Origin: Robertmurraya kyonggiensis
GTDB taxonomy: Bacteria; Bacillota; Bacilli; Bacillales; Cytobacillaceae
Length of the DNA stretch: 64,000 bases
Direction: 5' to 3'
Assembly (NCBI RefSeq): GCF_005116465.1
Contig: NZ_SWBM01000001.1
Span: 434,001 to 498,000 of the forward strand
The notes beneath the pieces are model-generated. The model was not told the DNA's origin, did not search any database, and saw nothing but the letters and a program-made list of their open reading frames with translations. The translations under genes and the position numbers were made by a program. This document shows positions 1 through 7,800 of the stretch, piece after piece (within the stretch, counting starts at the first letter, position 1; each line of letters opens with the position of its first letter).

Positions 1-711
1 GCGGATGATGAGGTCAAAGCCGTCTTCTGTGCTTGTGGAGGCTATGGAACAGCAAGACTTGCTGAAGCAATCGATTATGAAGTCATCCGTAATAATCCAA
101 AAATCTTTTGGGGCTATAGTGATATCACCTTTCTCCATACCGCGATTCGGCAGCAAACTGGATTGGTGACCTTTCATGGGCCAATGTTAGCAAGTGATGT
201 TGGGCAAGAGGACGTTCATGAGTTAACAATGAAAACTTTCTCACAACTATTTGATCCAACGACAATTACTTATTCAGAACAAATATCACCTTTGCATATA
301 TTAATAGAAGGTGATGTGACGGGAATTCTCGTCGGAGGGAATCTTAGTTTATTAACAAATACATTAGGAACAAAGTTCGAGGTTGATACAGAGGATAAGA
401 TTCTTTTCATCGAGGATGTCAATGAAGAGCCTCGGTCTGTGGATCGAATGCTAAATCAATTGTGGATGGCAGGAAAGCTACAAAATCTTAAAGGTGTGTT
501 AGTTGGGGATTTTAAAAATTGTACCCCTCATCGTGAAAAAACGCTTTTACTAGAAGAAGTCTTCGATTATTACATAAAGAAAATCAATAAGCCTACTATG
601 AAGGGCTTTAACATTGGCCATTGCTCGCCCAATATTGCTGTACCACTTGGCGTAAAGGTTAGGCTAAACACATACGAAAAGAAAGTTGTATTTGAAAATG
701 GGGTCCAGTAG
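1..711 (+). CDS. ykfA: LD-carboxypeptidase (peptidase family S66), YkfA-like, 5' end outside window
   Basis: The reading frame is open from base 1, so the N-terminus lies outside the window. Family S66 enzymes cut L,D-peptide bonds in murein peptides, releasing terminal D-alanine, or hydrolyse related compounds such as microcin C (MccF). Seen here: a GGYG glycine turn, then the GYSD nucleophile elbow (Ser codon 118-120), a Glu in the FIEDVNEEP segment (codon 412-414) and a His in NIGHCSP (codon 619-621), the Ser-Glu-His triad of the family. The next genes are ykfB, ykfC and ykfD homologues in the Bacillus subtilis order, so recycling of murein tripeptide is the likely role. There is no sign of a frameshift. 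MccF-like self-immunity is the alternative, but the context argues against it. Confidence 0.93.
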   Translation, partial: ADDEVKAVFCACGGYGTARLAEAIDYEVIRNNPKIFWGYSDITFLHTAIRQQTGLVTFHGPMLASDVGQEDVHELTMKTFSQLFDPTTITYSEQISPLHILIEGDVTGILVGGNLSLLTNTLGTKFEVDTEDKILFIEDVNEEPRSVDRMLNQLWMAGKLQNLKGVLVGDFKNCTPHREKTLLLEEVFDYYIKKINKPTMKGFNIGHCSPNIAVPLGVKVRLNTYEKKVVFENGVQ

Positions 712-728
712 AGAAGAGGTGGATCAGG

Positions 729-1829
729 ATGAACATTACGAATATTGATACTTATAAAGCATCTGTACCGTTGATTAAACCTTTTAAGACGGCTTTGCGT
801 ACCGTTGTTGTAGCAGAGTCGGTGATAGTAAAAGTCACCTGTGACAATGGGATTATTGGCTGGGGAGAAGCACCGCCAACACATGTGATTACAGGAGAAA
901 GTCTTGCGAGCATCGAGGCGGCCATTCACCAAGTGATCAAACCTGCATTGCTTGGAAAAAGTCTGTTAAACTATGAAGCTCTTTTTCATGAATTGTCGGC
1001 GGTTTTGGTGGGGAATCCAAGCGCCAAAGCTGCAGTTGATATGGCTTTATATGATTGTCTAGCGCAAAATTGTCGTCTGCCTCTTTACCAGTTTCTTGGC
1101 GGAGATAAGGACGAAATTGAAACAGATTTTACGGTTAGTGTGAATGGTCCAGAAGAAATGGGAGAGGATGCTGTTCGCTATGTCCAGCAAGGCTTTGATG
1201 TGCTAAAAGTGAAAGTCGGGAAAGATGATGTTGCTACGGATTTGAAGAGGATTACTGAAATCCGAAAGCGTATTGGTAACGAGATTAAAATTAGGCTTGA
1301 TGCGAACCAAGGCTGGCAACCAAAAGAAGCGATTCGCATCATTCGGAAAATGGAAGAATTAAATTTAAATATTGAACTAGTAGAACAGCCTGTTAAAGCA
1401 CATGATCTCGAGGGGTTAAAACAAGTAACTGATGCTGTCGAGACATTGATTATGGCCGATGAAAGTGTGTTTACGCCGAAACAGGCGTTAGAGGTTGTGA
1501 AATCTAGAAGTGCTGATTTAATCAACATTAAATTGATGAAGGCCGGGGGAATCTATCAAGCTACGATTATCAATCAGCTCGCTGAGGTAAGCGGAATGGA
1601 ATGTATGGTTGGAAGTATGATTGAGACTCGCCTGGGAATCACAGCGGCAGCTCACTTTGCGGCTAGTAAGAAAAATATTACGCGTTTTGATTTTGATGCA
1701 CCACTTATGTTAGCGAAAGATATTGTCGATGGTGGCATTCAATATAATGGGAGAAAAATTACTTTTTCAGATCGTGCGGGTTTAGGAATTAGTCAAATTC
1801 ATGTGGAGGGTGAGGTTGTTCATGGTTAA
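729..1829 (+). CDS. ykfB: L-Ala-D/L-Glu epimerase (enolase superfamily)
   Basis: This 366-residue enolase-superfamily enzyme epimerises L-Ala-D-Glu to L-Ala-L-Glu so that cell-wall dipeptides can be degraded by ordinary peptidases. The catalytic set is complete and falls at the positions known for B. subtilis YkfB: K160-x-K162, D191 (RLDANQGW), E219 (ELVEQPV), D244 (MADESV) and K268 (NIKLMKAGG). The start ATG follows an AGAAGAGGTGG ribosome binding site 17 nt after the upstream stop. The gene overlaps the next one by 8 nt, so the two are translationally coupled. Other dipeptide specificities exist in this subgroup, but the operon context supports the Ala-Glu epimerase. Confidence 0.96.
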   Translation: MNITNIDTYKASVPLIKPFKTALRTVVVAESVIVKVTCDNGIIGWGEAPPTHVITGESLASIEAAIHQVIKPALLGKSLLNYEALFHELSAVLVGNPSAKAAVDMALYDCLAQNCRLPLYQFLGGDKDEIETDFTVSVNGPEEMGEDAVRYVQQGFDVLKVKVGKDDVATDLKRITEIRKRIGNEIKIRLDANQGWQPKEAIRIIRKMEELNLNIELVEQPVKAHDLEGLKQVTDAVETLIMADESVFTPKQALEVVKSRSADLINIKLMKAGGIYQATIINQLAEVSGMECMVGSMIETRLGITAAAHFAASKKNITRFDFDAPLMLAKDIVDGGIQYNGRKITFSDRAGLGISQIHVEGEVVHG

Positions 1830-2730
1830 CGCTAAAATTGTTAATGTTCCAGTGGCTACAGTTTGGACTTCATTCGATTCACCTCGGGAGTTTGACCAAA
1901 AGGCGATTTCCAACCCAGTCATTATTCAAGATTGGATCGACAGTTTGTCCTATGAAGAATCCCTGGACCTCTGTAATTCTAATCTTGTCCAAACTCAAGT
2001 CCTATTTGGTGAAGAAGTATTGGTGGTAGAAGAAAAGGATGGCTGGTCAAAGGTTCTTTTACCTGAGCAAGCATCTAAAAAGGATGAACGAGGGTACCCT
2101 GGTTGGATTCCGAATGCGCAATTAACGAATGTAGCCGAATGGAATGTTAAGACTGTACCGATTGCTGTCGTCACTAGTAAAAAAGCTGAGATTTTTGACG
2201 AGGAGAAAGCTCTTCTATTTCTATTAAGCTACCAGACGACTCTACCAGTATTGGAACAGGTTGAAGAGTCGGTGAAGGTACAAACACCAACAGGTTTTGG
2301 GTATTTGAGAAATAAGGATGTTGAGATTGCTCCTTCCTTCGCTGAACGTAAAAAAGGAAATGGACAGGAGATTGTTGCAGCAGGTGAGCAATTTCTAAAT
2401 TTGCCTTATCTTTGGGCAGGAACGAGCAGCTTTGGATACGATTGCTCTGGGTTTAGCTATAGCATGTGTAAAGCAAATGGCTATATTATCCCGAGAGATG
2501 CTGGAGATCAAGCGGACGCTGGGAAATCTATTCCTTTGAGTGAAATCGAGCCAGGAGATCTCCTTTTTTTCGCCTATGAAGAAGGAAAAGGAAGCATTCA
2601 TCATGTGGGGATTTATTATGGGGATGGGAAACTTCTCCATTCACCGAAAACGGGAAAGACGATTGAAATCATTGACCTAAAAGGAACCATCTACGAAAAA
2701 GAATTATGCGCAGCAAGCCGTTATTGGTAG
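1822..2730 (+). CDS. ykfC: NlpC/P60 family gamma-D-glutamyl-L-diamino acid endopeptidase
   Basis: Predicted product of 302 residues. YkfC-type enzymes release L-Ala-gamma-D-Glu from murein tripeptide, giving the substrate of the epimerase encoded just upstream. The C-terminal NlpC/P60 domain (about residues 180-300) carries the catalytic Cys in YDCSGF (about C208), the His in HHVGIYY (about H261) and a following polar His in LLHSP (about H273). SH3b-like domains occupy the N-terminal part. No signal peptide is visible, which agrees with a cytoplasmic recycling role. I chose ATG 1822 rather than the in-frame ATG at 1801, because the GGAGGGTGAGG ribosome binding site lies between them. Confidence 0.95.
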   Translation: MVNAKIVNVPVATVWTSFDSPREFDQKAISNPVIIQDWIDSLSYEESLDLCNSNLVQTQVLFGEEVLVVEEKDGWSKVLLPEQASKKDERGYPGWIPNAQLTNVAEWNVKTVPIAVVTSKKAEIFDEEKALLFLLSYQTTLPVLEQVEESVKVQTPTGFGYLRNKDVEIAPSFAERKKGNGQEIVAAGEQFLNLPYLWAGTSSFGYDCSGFSYSMCKANGYIIPRDAGDQADAGKSIPLSEIEPGDLLFFAYEEGKGSIHHVGIYYGDGKLLHSPKTGKTIEIIDLKGTIYEKELCAASRYW

Positions 2731-2747
2731 ATTCGGAGGAAGATAAA

Positions 2748-3764
2748 ATGGAAAAACAGGTATTATTAGAAGTGAAAAACTTGAAGAAACACTTTTCCCT
2801 TAGCCGCAAAACTACTCTGAAAGCTGTTGATGGAGTCTCGTTTCAAATTTATCAAGGAGAAACGTTTGGAATTGTTGGCGAATCAGGCTGTGGAAAATCA
2901 ACAGCAGGTCGAACCATTATCGGACTGTATGATCAAACAGAGGGTGAGGTTATTTTTAACGGGAAAGATGTCCATTCATTAAATAAGCATGAAAAATTCC
3001 AAATGCAGAAAAAAATGCAGATGATCTTTCAAGACCCGTATGCCTCATTAAACCCGAGGTCGACCGTTCGCGAAATTATATCTGAACCAATGGAGGTTCA
3101 TGGTTTATATCCGAATAAGTTAGAACGTTTGGAACGCGTGTACCAATTATTAGAGGATGTTGGTTTGAATCGAGAGCATGCTAATCGTTATCCTCATGAA
3201 TTTAGTGGGGGGCAACGGCAAAGAATCGGGATTGCTAGAGCATTAGCGTTAGATCCTGATTTTATCATTGCTGACGAGCCAATTTCTGCTCTTGATGTAT
3301 CTGTTCAAGCGCAGGTTGTGAATCTTTTGAAAAAATTGCAGGATGAAAAAGGGTTAACATATCTTTTCATTGCCCATGATCTTTCGATGGTGAAGCAAAT
3401 AAGCAATCGTATCGGAGTTATGTATTTAGGGCATCTTGTGGAATTAACGTCAAGTAGCCAATTATACAAAAATCCGTTACATCCGTATACGAAAGCATTG
3501 TTATCGGCAATCCCGATTCCAGATCCGGATATTGAAGATAAGCGGGAACGCATTATTTTGGAAGGGGATATTCCAAGTCCGATTGATCCACCGAGTGGAT
3601 GTGTCTTTAGAACAAGGTGTGCACATGCGATGGATGTATGTGCAAGGGTGAAGCCTGAATGGCAGGAAATCGTTAAGGAGCATTTTGTTGCTTGTCATTT
3701 GTACAATGGGGTTGAAACGTCTGAATCGGTGGGTCCAAAAATAAACATGATGGCGAAAATATGA
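2748..3764 (+). CDS. ykfD: oligopeptide ABC transporter ATP-binding protein (OppF/DppF type)
   Basis: Predicted product of 338 residues. This is the ATPase subunit of a peptide importer: Walker A GESGCGKST, signature SGGQRQRIGIARAL, Walker B FIIADEPISALD, H-loop in IAHDLS, and the C-terminal oligopeptide-transporter domain with its cysteine cluster (about residues 280-320, SGCVFRTRCAHAMDVC). ATG 2748 is chosen because GGAGGA precedes it by 7 nt; an in-frame ATG at 2706 lies inside the previous gene. As in B. subtilis, only one ATPase and no permease is encoded here, so it must work with a transporter encoded elsewhere. The stop overlaps the next start (ATGA). Confidence 0.93.
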   Translation: MEKQVLLEVKNLKKHFSLSRKTTLKAVDGVSFQIYQGETFGIVGESGCGKSTAGRTIIGLYDQTEGEVIFNGKDVHSLNKHEKFQMQKKMQMIFQDPYASLNPRSTVREIISEPMEVHGLYPNKLERLERVYQLLEDVGLNREHANRYPHEFSGGQRQRIGIARALALDPDFIIADEPISALDVSVQAQVVNLLKKLQDEKGLTYLFIAHDLSMVKQISNRIGVMYLGHLVELTSSSQLYKNPLHPYTKALLSAIPIPDPDIEDKRERIILEGDIPSPIDPPSGCVFRTRCAHAMDVCARVKPEWQEIVKEHFVACHLYNGVETSESVGPKINMMAKI

Positions 3765-4534
3765 AACATTTAGTTGAGCGTATTGATGAGCTAATAAGGT
3801 TGTGTCCGGGACGTATTAGTCTTCAGGGAGAAATTGGCGATTGGTCCTATGAGCATGATAGTGAGCGTATGTATTCATCGGCTAGTCTTATTAAAGTACC
3901 TATTTTGATTGAAGCGTTTCGACAGTATGAGAATGGTGTATTTTCTTTAGGTGATTTTGTGGAGATTAGAAAGGACCTGCGTGTAGGTGGTTCAGGGGTC
4001 ATACAAGCACTAGAACAATCTTCTTGGATGATTAAAGATCTAAAGACGTTAATGATCACCGTATCGGATAATACAGCTACTAATATGCTTATTGAGTTAT
4101 TAGGAATAGATTCAGTGAATGATAGCATCGAATTATTGGGATTGAAAAAGACTAAGCTACAGCGTAAAATGATGGATTTTTCTGCGGTGCAGGAAGGGAA
4201 GGATAACTATACGTGTGCTGCTGATATGATTCGATGTTTAAAAGTAATTGATGAGAGTGGCTTTTTAAAGGAAGAAAGCTGTCGTGAGGCAAAATTGATT
4301 TTACGACATCAACAGTTTCATAAGATCCTAGGGCTTCTCGATCAGGAACAAGGGTATATGGGGAGTAAGTCTGGTAGTCTGCCAGGTGTTGAACATGATT
4401 GCGCGATCATCGGTGTTCAAGGAAAGACAGCTTATGTAGCGATTCTTATTGACCAAATACCGGAAGGAAAAAGCGGTACTTTGACGATGCAGGAAATCGG
4501 CAGGGCTGTATATGATGCAATGACCACAGTTTAG
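3761..4534 (+). CDS. cytoplasmic serine hydrolase of the beta-lactamase/PBP fold
   Basis: A 257-residue protein of the class A beta-lactamase fold. The three active-site motifs are present: S42-x-x-K45 (SLIK), S102-D-N and K203-S-G. However, there is no signal peptide or lipobox, and the segment corresponding to the omega loop (about residues 135-152, reading KMMDFSAVQEGKDN) has no obvious equivalent of the deacylating Glu166 in its usual E-x-x-L-N setting. It is therefore unlikely to be a secreted resistance enzyme. It is translationally coupled (ATGA) to the peptide ABC ATPase and ends the murein-peptide operon, so an intracellular peptidase, amidase or esterase acting on D-amino-acid-containing muropeptides is the reasonable inference. 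Substrate unknown. Confidence 0.85.
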   Translation: MKHLVERIDELIRLCPGRISLQGEIGDWSYEHDSERMYSSASLIKVPILIEAFRQYENGVFSLGDFVEIRKDLRVGGSGVIQALEQSSWMIKDLKTLMITVSDNTATNMLIELLGIDSVNDSIELLGLKKTKLQRKMMDFSAVQEGKDNYTCAADMIRCLKVIDESGFLKEESCREAKLILRHQQFHKILGLLDQEQGYMGSKSGSLPGVEHDCAIIGVQGKTAYVAILIDQIPEGKSGTLTMQEIGRAVYDAMTTV

Positions 4535-4555
4535 TTTTGGAGCTGTGGTTTTTTT
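4523..4555 (+). terminator. Rho-independent terminator of the ykf operon
   Basis: The arms ACCACAG and CTGTGGT pair across a 13-nt loop and are followed by a run of T. The left arm begins inside the last codons of the serine hydrolase gene. Confidence 0.85.
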
Positions 4556-4571
4556 GCGTACATTGATTTAA

Positions 4572-4930
4572 GTTGAAAGACAAAGTGATTTGAGTGACAG
4601 AATTGTCCTGTGAGGAGGAAAAGTTGTCAATGAAAATTGGTTTGAATGACAGAATGGTGCTGTGAGGAGGGAAAGTTGTCAATGAAAAGTGGTTTGAATG
4701 ACAGAATGAACTGTGAGGAGGGAAAGTTGTCAATGAAAAATGGTTTGAATGACAGAATGGTGCTGTGAGGAGGGAAAGTTGTCAATGAAAAATGGTTTGA
4801 ATGACAGAATGGTGCTGTGATGATGGAAAGTTGTCAATCAATATTGGTTTGGTTGACAAGATGACCCTATGAAAAGAAATAGTTGTCAATCAAACGAAAT
4901 TTGAAAGATAAGAACATGAATTACCCAATG
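4572..4930. repeat. tandem repeat, period 52 bp, about 6-7 degenerate copies
   Basis: The octamer GTTGTCAA recurs at 4623, 4675, 4726, 4778, 4830 and 4882, that is every 51-52 bp, with a weaker copy (GTTGAAAG) at 4572. Each unit has the form GTTGTCAAT-GAAAA-TGGTTTGAA-TGACAGAATGG followed by GAGGAGGGAAA. TTGTCA and TGACA within a unit are mutually complementary. Central copies are nearly identical and outer copies are degenerate. A minus-strand open frame through the repeat is an artefact of its composition. Related sequence occurs at about 14362-14505 and 47655-47815. No gene is visible in the whole 4535-5075 interval. Confidence 0.85.
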
Positions 4931-4994
4931 GACAACTTTTGTTGCCTAAAAACCTTAGGATAAAAAAGTATAGAAAAGAATAAAAGAATACTAT

Positions 4995-5009
4995 TTGTTA
5001 ACGCTTACA
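4995..5009 (+). promoter_or_regulatory. cre (CcpA) operator in front of the sugar ABC operon
   Basis: TTGTTAACGCTTACA matches the catabolite-responsive element WTGNAARCGNWWNCA with one mismatch. It overlaps the proposed -35 box of the ChvE-type operon, a position expected to give CcpA repression. Confidence 0.65.
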
Positions 5010-5032
5010 TTATAGATTAATAAATTTATAAT
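5004..5032 (+). promoter_or_regulatory. sigmaA-type promoter of the sugar ABC operon
   Basis: CTTACA (5004-5009), a 17-nt spacer and a perfect TATAAT (5027-5032), 44 nt upstream of the first start codon. The poor -35 box suggests that an activator is needed; the YesN-type regulator encoded downstream is a candidate (inference). Confidence 0.6.
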
Positions 5033-5075
5033 AAATTTGTAATAAATTTCTTACACATATGAAAGGGGTAGTCAA

Positions 5076-6191
5076 ATGAGAAATGGATTGAAAGCGATTT
5101 CTTTGTTTTTTGTTGCAATTCTATTCGTCGGAGTACTTGCTGCTTGTAATAGCAGTAGTACAGGTGGAGGTAGTAAAGAAGTAAGTGTTGGTATCGTATT
5201 ACCAACAAAGGATGAACCAAGATGGGTACAGGACGAACAAAGATTTAAGGATGCATTAAAAGATTCTGAATACACTACAGAAATTTTGTTCAGTCAAGGT
5301 TCTTCTGCGAAAGAGAAAGAAAATGTAGAAACACTGCTTAACAAGGGAATTGATGTTTTAATCATCAGTCCTCATGATGGAGAAGCAGCAGGTGCAGCGG
5401 TAGAAGCTGCTAAAAAAGATGGTGTTACAGTTATTGCTTACGACCGTCTAATTACAAGTACAGATGCGGTTGATTATTATGTAACATTTGATAGTCTTGC
5501 TGTTGGGGCTGCACAAGCTCAATACTTAGTGGATAATGCAAAAGGTACAGGTATTCCATTGTATCTGTATGCAGGTGCAGCATCAGATAACAACGCATTC
5601 TTGTTCTTCGAAGGTGCATGGAGCGTTCTTCAACCAAAAATTGCTGATGGTACTTTCAAGATTGCTAATTCAAGTGAAGCAATTACCTTAAAGGACAAAG
5701 CAGAATTATCTCGCGATGAGATGAGTAAAATTCTTGGTCAGGTGACAACAAACTGGGAACCAAATGAAGCGATCAATAAAGCTCAAACACATCTTACAGC
5801 TGCAGCAGCAGATATGAAAGGTGATGTAGCCATCCTTGCTCCAAATGACGGAACAGCTCGTTCTATTGCCGATACTTTTGCAGCTGATAGCGCTATTACA
5901 AGTTACGTTATTACTGGTCAAGATGCGGAGAAGGCTTCTATCCAATACATTATCGATGGTAAACAGTCAATGACTGTATTTAAGGATGTGCGTACTCTTG
6001 TTAAGGACGCAATGGGTATGGCCGTAGATATTCTTGACGGAAAAACACCTGAAACAACAGGAACTTACGACAACGGCGAAGTTGAAGTAAAAGCAAAACA
6101 AACGGATGTTATCGTTGTTAACCAAGAAAATGTTAAGCAAGAATTAATTGATTCTGGGTATTATGAGGCAAGTGAGTTTACAGGACTGTAA
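5076..6191 (+). CDS. sugar-binding lipoprotein of a ChvE-like multiple monosaccharide ABC transporter
   Basis: A 371-residue solute-binding lipoprotein. The N-terminus is a lipoprotein signal with lipobox LAAC (C24), followed by a Ser/Gly-rich linker. The body is a type I periplasmic binding fold with the ChvE/XylF signature elements VIAYDRLI, DNNAFLFF, TGQDAE and TVFKD, and a C-terminal DSGYYEASEF resembling the end of ChvE (DGGYYKEDQL). ChvE-type proteins bind aldoses such as arabinose, galactose, glucose and xylose. The strong GAAAGGGG ribosome binding site and the hairpin after the gene fit high expression of a binding protein. It is closer to ChvE than to XylF by eye; the exact sugar cannot be deduced. 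Confidence 0.9.
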   Translation: MRNGLKAISLFFVAILFVGVLAACNSSSTGGGSKEVSVGIVLPTKDEPRWVQDEQRFKDALKDSEYTTEILFSQGSSAKEKENVETLLNKGIDVLIISPHDGEAAGAAVEAAKKDGVTVIAYDRLITSTDAVDYYVTFDSLAVGAAQAQYLVDNAKGTGIPLYLYAGAASDNNAFLFFEGAWSVLQPKIADGTFKIANSSEAITLKDKAELSRDEMSKILGQVTTNWEPNEAINKAQTHLTAAAADMKGDVAILAPNDGTARSIADTFAADSAITSYVITGQDAEKASIQYIIDGKQSMTVFKDVRTLVKDAMGMAVDILDGKTPETTGTYDNGEVEVKAKQTDVIVVNQENVKQELIDSGYYEASEFTGL

Positions 6192-6197
6192 GCAAAT

Positions 6198-6238
6198 ATG
6201 GAGCATTAGTGATAGATTCGTCTATCACTTTTCTCCAT
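6198..6238 (+). promoter_or_regulatory. intercistronic hairpin between binding-protein and ATPase genes
   Basis: ATGGAG and CTCCAT form an outer stem, and AGTGATAG and CTATCACT an inner stem, with no long T-run. Such hairpins often act as partial terminators or 3' stabilisers that raise binding-protein mRNA over transporter mRNA; that role is inferred. Confidence 0.6.
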
Positions 6239-6267
6239 TATAAAGTTGTTTTGATGGGGGGATCAGG

Positions 6268-7788
6268 ATGAGCGAATATATTTTAGAGATGAACCAGATT
6301 TCCAAGGAGTTTACAGGTGTGAAGGCACTCAGTAATGTAAACTTCAAAGTGGAAAAAGGAGAAATTCACTGTTTGATTGGTGAAAATGGAGCTGGGAAAT
6401 CTACGCTCATGAAAGTACTCAGCGGTGTATACCCTTATGGAACTTACGAGGGCGATATTGTATTCGAAGGTATCATACAGAAGTTTAATAAAATCACTGA
6501 TAGTGTTGAGACCGGTATCGCGATTATTTATCAGGAATTGGCCCTTTTTCCGGACCTTTCTGTATATGAAAATATTTTTGCTGGGAACGAAGTGAAACGT
6601 GGTGGGGTAATTGACTGGAACCAAACCATTGTTCAGGCAAAAGAAATGTTGAAAAAGGTTAATTTGGATGTAAATCCTGAAATGCTTGTGAAAGATTTAG
6701 GAGTAGGGAAAAGACAGTTAATTGAGATAGCTAAGGCATTAAGCAAAGATGTGAAGCTGCTCATATTAGATGAACCAACAGCTGCTTTAAATGAAGATGA
6801 TAGTGAAAACTTATTGAAGCTATTAGGAGATTTAAAGAAACAGGGTATTACTTGTATCATGATTTCCCATAAATTAAAGGAAGTTATTTCGATTGCTGAT
6901 AAGGCTACTATTCTTCGTGATGGAGAAACGATTTGTACGCTAGAAGGCTCTAGGGGAGAAATTAAAGAAAACATTATTATTAAAAATATGGTTGGCCGAG
7001 AGATAGATGATATTTATCCTAAGAGAGAAAACAAGACAATCGGGGGAAAAATTCTAGAACTTCACAATTGGTCTGCTTATGATCCTCAATTGAGTCGCAA
7101 TGTAATAAAAGATGTTTCTTTTCATGTAAACCAAGGAGAAATTGTCGGAATATCAGGATTGATGGGCTCTGGTCGGACAGAACTTGCCCTCAGTATTTTT
7201 GGGAATGCAAAAGGCTATAAGCTTCAGGGAGATTTAGTGTGGGATGGCAAATCTATCGTATTTAAACACCCTAGTGAGGCGATTGAGGCTGGCATAGCAT
7301 ACGTAACAGAAGACCGAAAAGGAGATGGGCTTTTCTTAGGTCAAGATATAAAGAACAATATCTCTGCTGCAAATCTTAAGAGCATATCACAAAATGGTGT
7401 TATCAATCAAAACGAAGAAATCAAGATTGCAGATGGGTATAAAAATTCTCTTTCTGTGAAAGCTCCTTCCTTAGAGCAAATCGTTGGGAACTTAAGCGGT
7501 GGAAACCAACAAAAAGTATCGTTAGGAAAATGGTTGTTCGTCGGTCCAAAGTTGTTAATTTTAGATGAACCGACCCGAGGCATAGATGTAGGAGCAAAAT
7601 TTGAAATTTACACAGTTATGAATAAATTAATCAGCGAGGGAATGAGCATCGTTATGATCTCGTCGGAACTAGGAGAAGTTCTTGGAATGAGTGATCGCAT
7701 CTACGTCATGGCACAAGGTGAAATAAAAGGTGAGTTGTCTGCTGAAGAAGCCACTCAGGAAAATATAATGCAACTTGCAACGCAATAG
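6268..7788 (+). CDS. mmsA: sugar ABC transporter ATP-binding protein (MmsA/GguA/XylG type)
   Basis: A 506-residue duplicated ATPase of the carbohydrate uptake CUT2 class, energising uptake of the sugar captured by the lipoprotein encoded upstream. The first half has Walker A GENGAGKST and Walker B LLILDEPTAAL. The second half has the degenerate Walker A (GLMGSGRTE) typical of CUT2 ATPases, with signature LSGGNQQKVSLGKW and LLILDEPTRGIDVG. ATG follows a GGGGGGATCAGG ribosome binding site. The permease starts 12 nt after its stop. Substrate is set by the binding protein, so the mmsA name reflects family only. Confidence 0.92.
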   Translation: MSEYILEMNQISKEFTGVKALSNVNFKVEKGEIHCLIGENGAGKSTLMKVLSGVYPYGTYEGDIVFEGIIQKFNKITDSVETGIAIIYQELALFPDLSVYENIFAGNEVKRGGVIDWNQTIVQAKEMLKKVNLDVNPEMLVKDLGVGKRQLIEIAKALSKDVKLLILDEPTAALNEDDSENLLKLLGDLKKQGITCIMISHKLKEVISIADKATILRDGETICTLEGSRGEIKENIIIKNMVGREIDDIYPKRENKTIGGKILELHNWSAYDPQLSRNVIKDVSFHVNQGEIVGISGLMGSGRTELALSIFGNAKGYKLQGDLVWDGKSIVFKHPSEAIEAGIAYVTEDRKGDGLFLGQDIKNNISAANLKSISQNGVINQNEEIKIADGYKNSLSVKAPSLEQIVGNLSGGNQQKVSLGKWLFVGPKLLILDEPTRGIDVGAKFEIYTVMNKLISEGMSIVMISSELGEVLGMSDRIYVMAQGEIKGELSAEEATQENIMQLATQ

Positions 7789-7800
7789 GAGGTTAGACCA

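Noticed and set aside
4446-4733. Minus-strand open frame of 95 codons through the tandem repeat
   Set aside because: It simply translates the 52-bp repeat (TTFPPHS-like repeats), has no ribosome binding site and overlaps the serine hydrolase end and its terminator.
4572-4930. CRISPR array
   Set aside because: The whole 52-bp unit is repeated with no unique spacers, and no cas genes are present.
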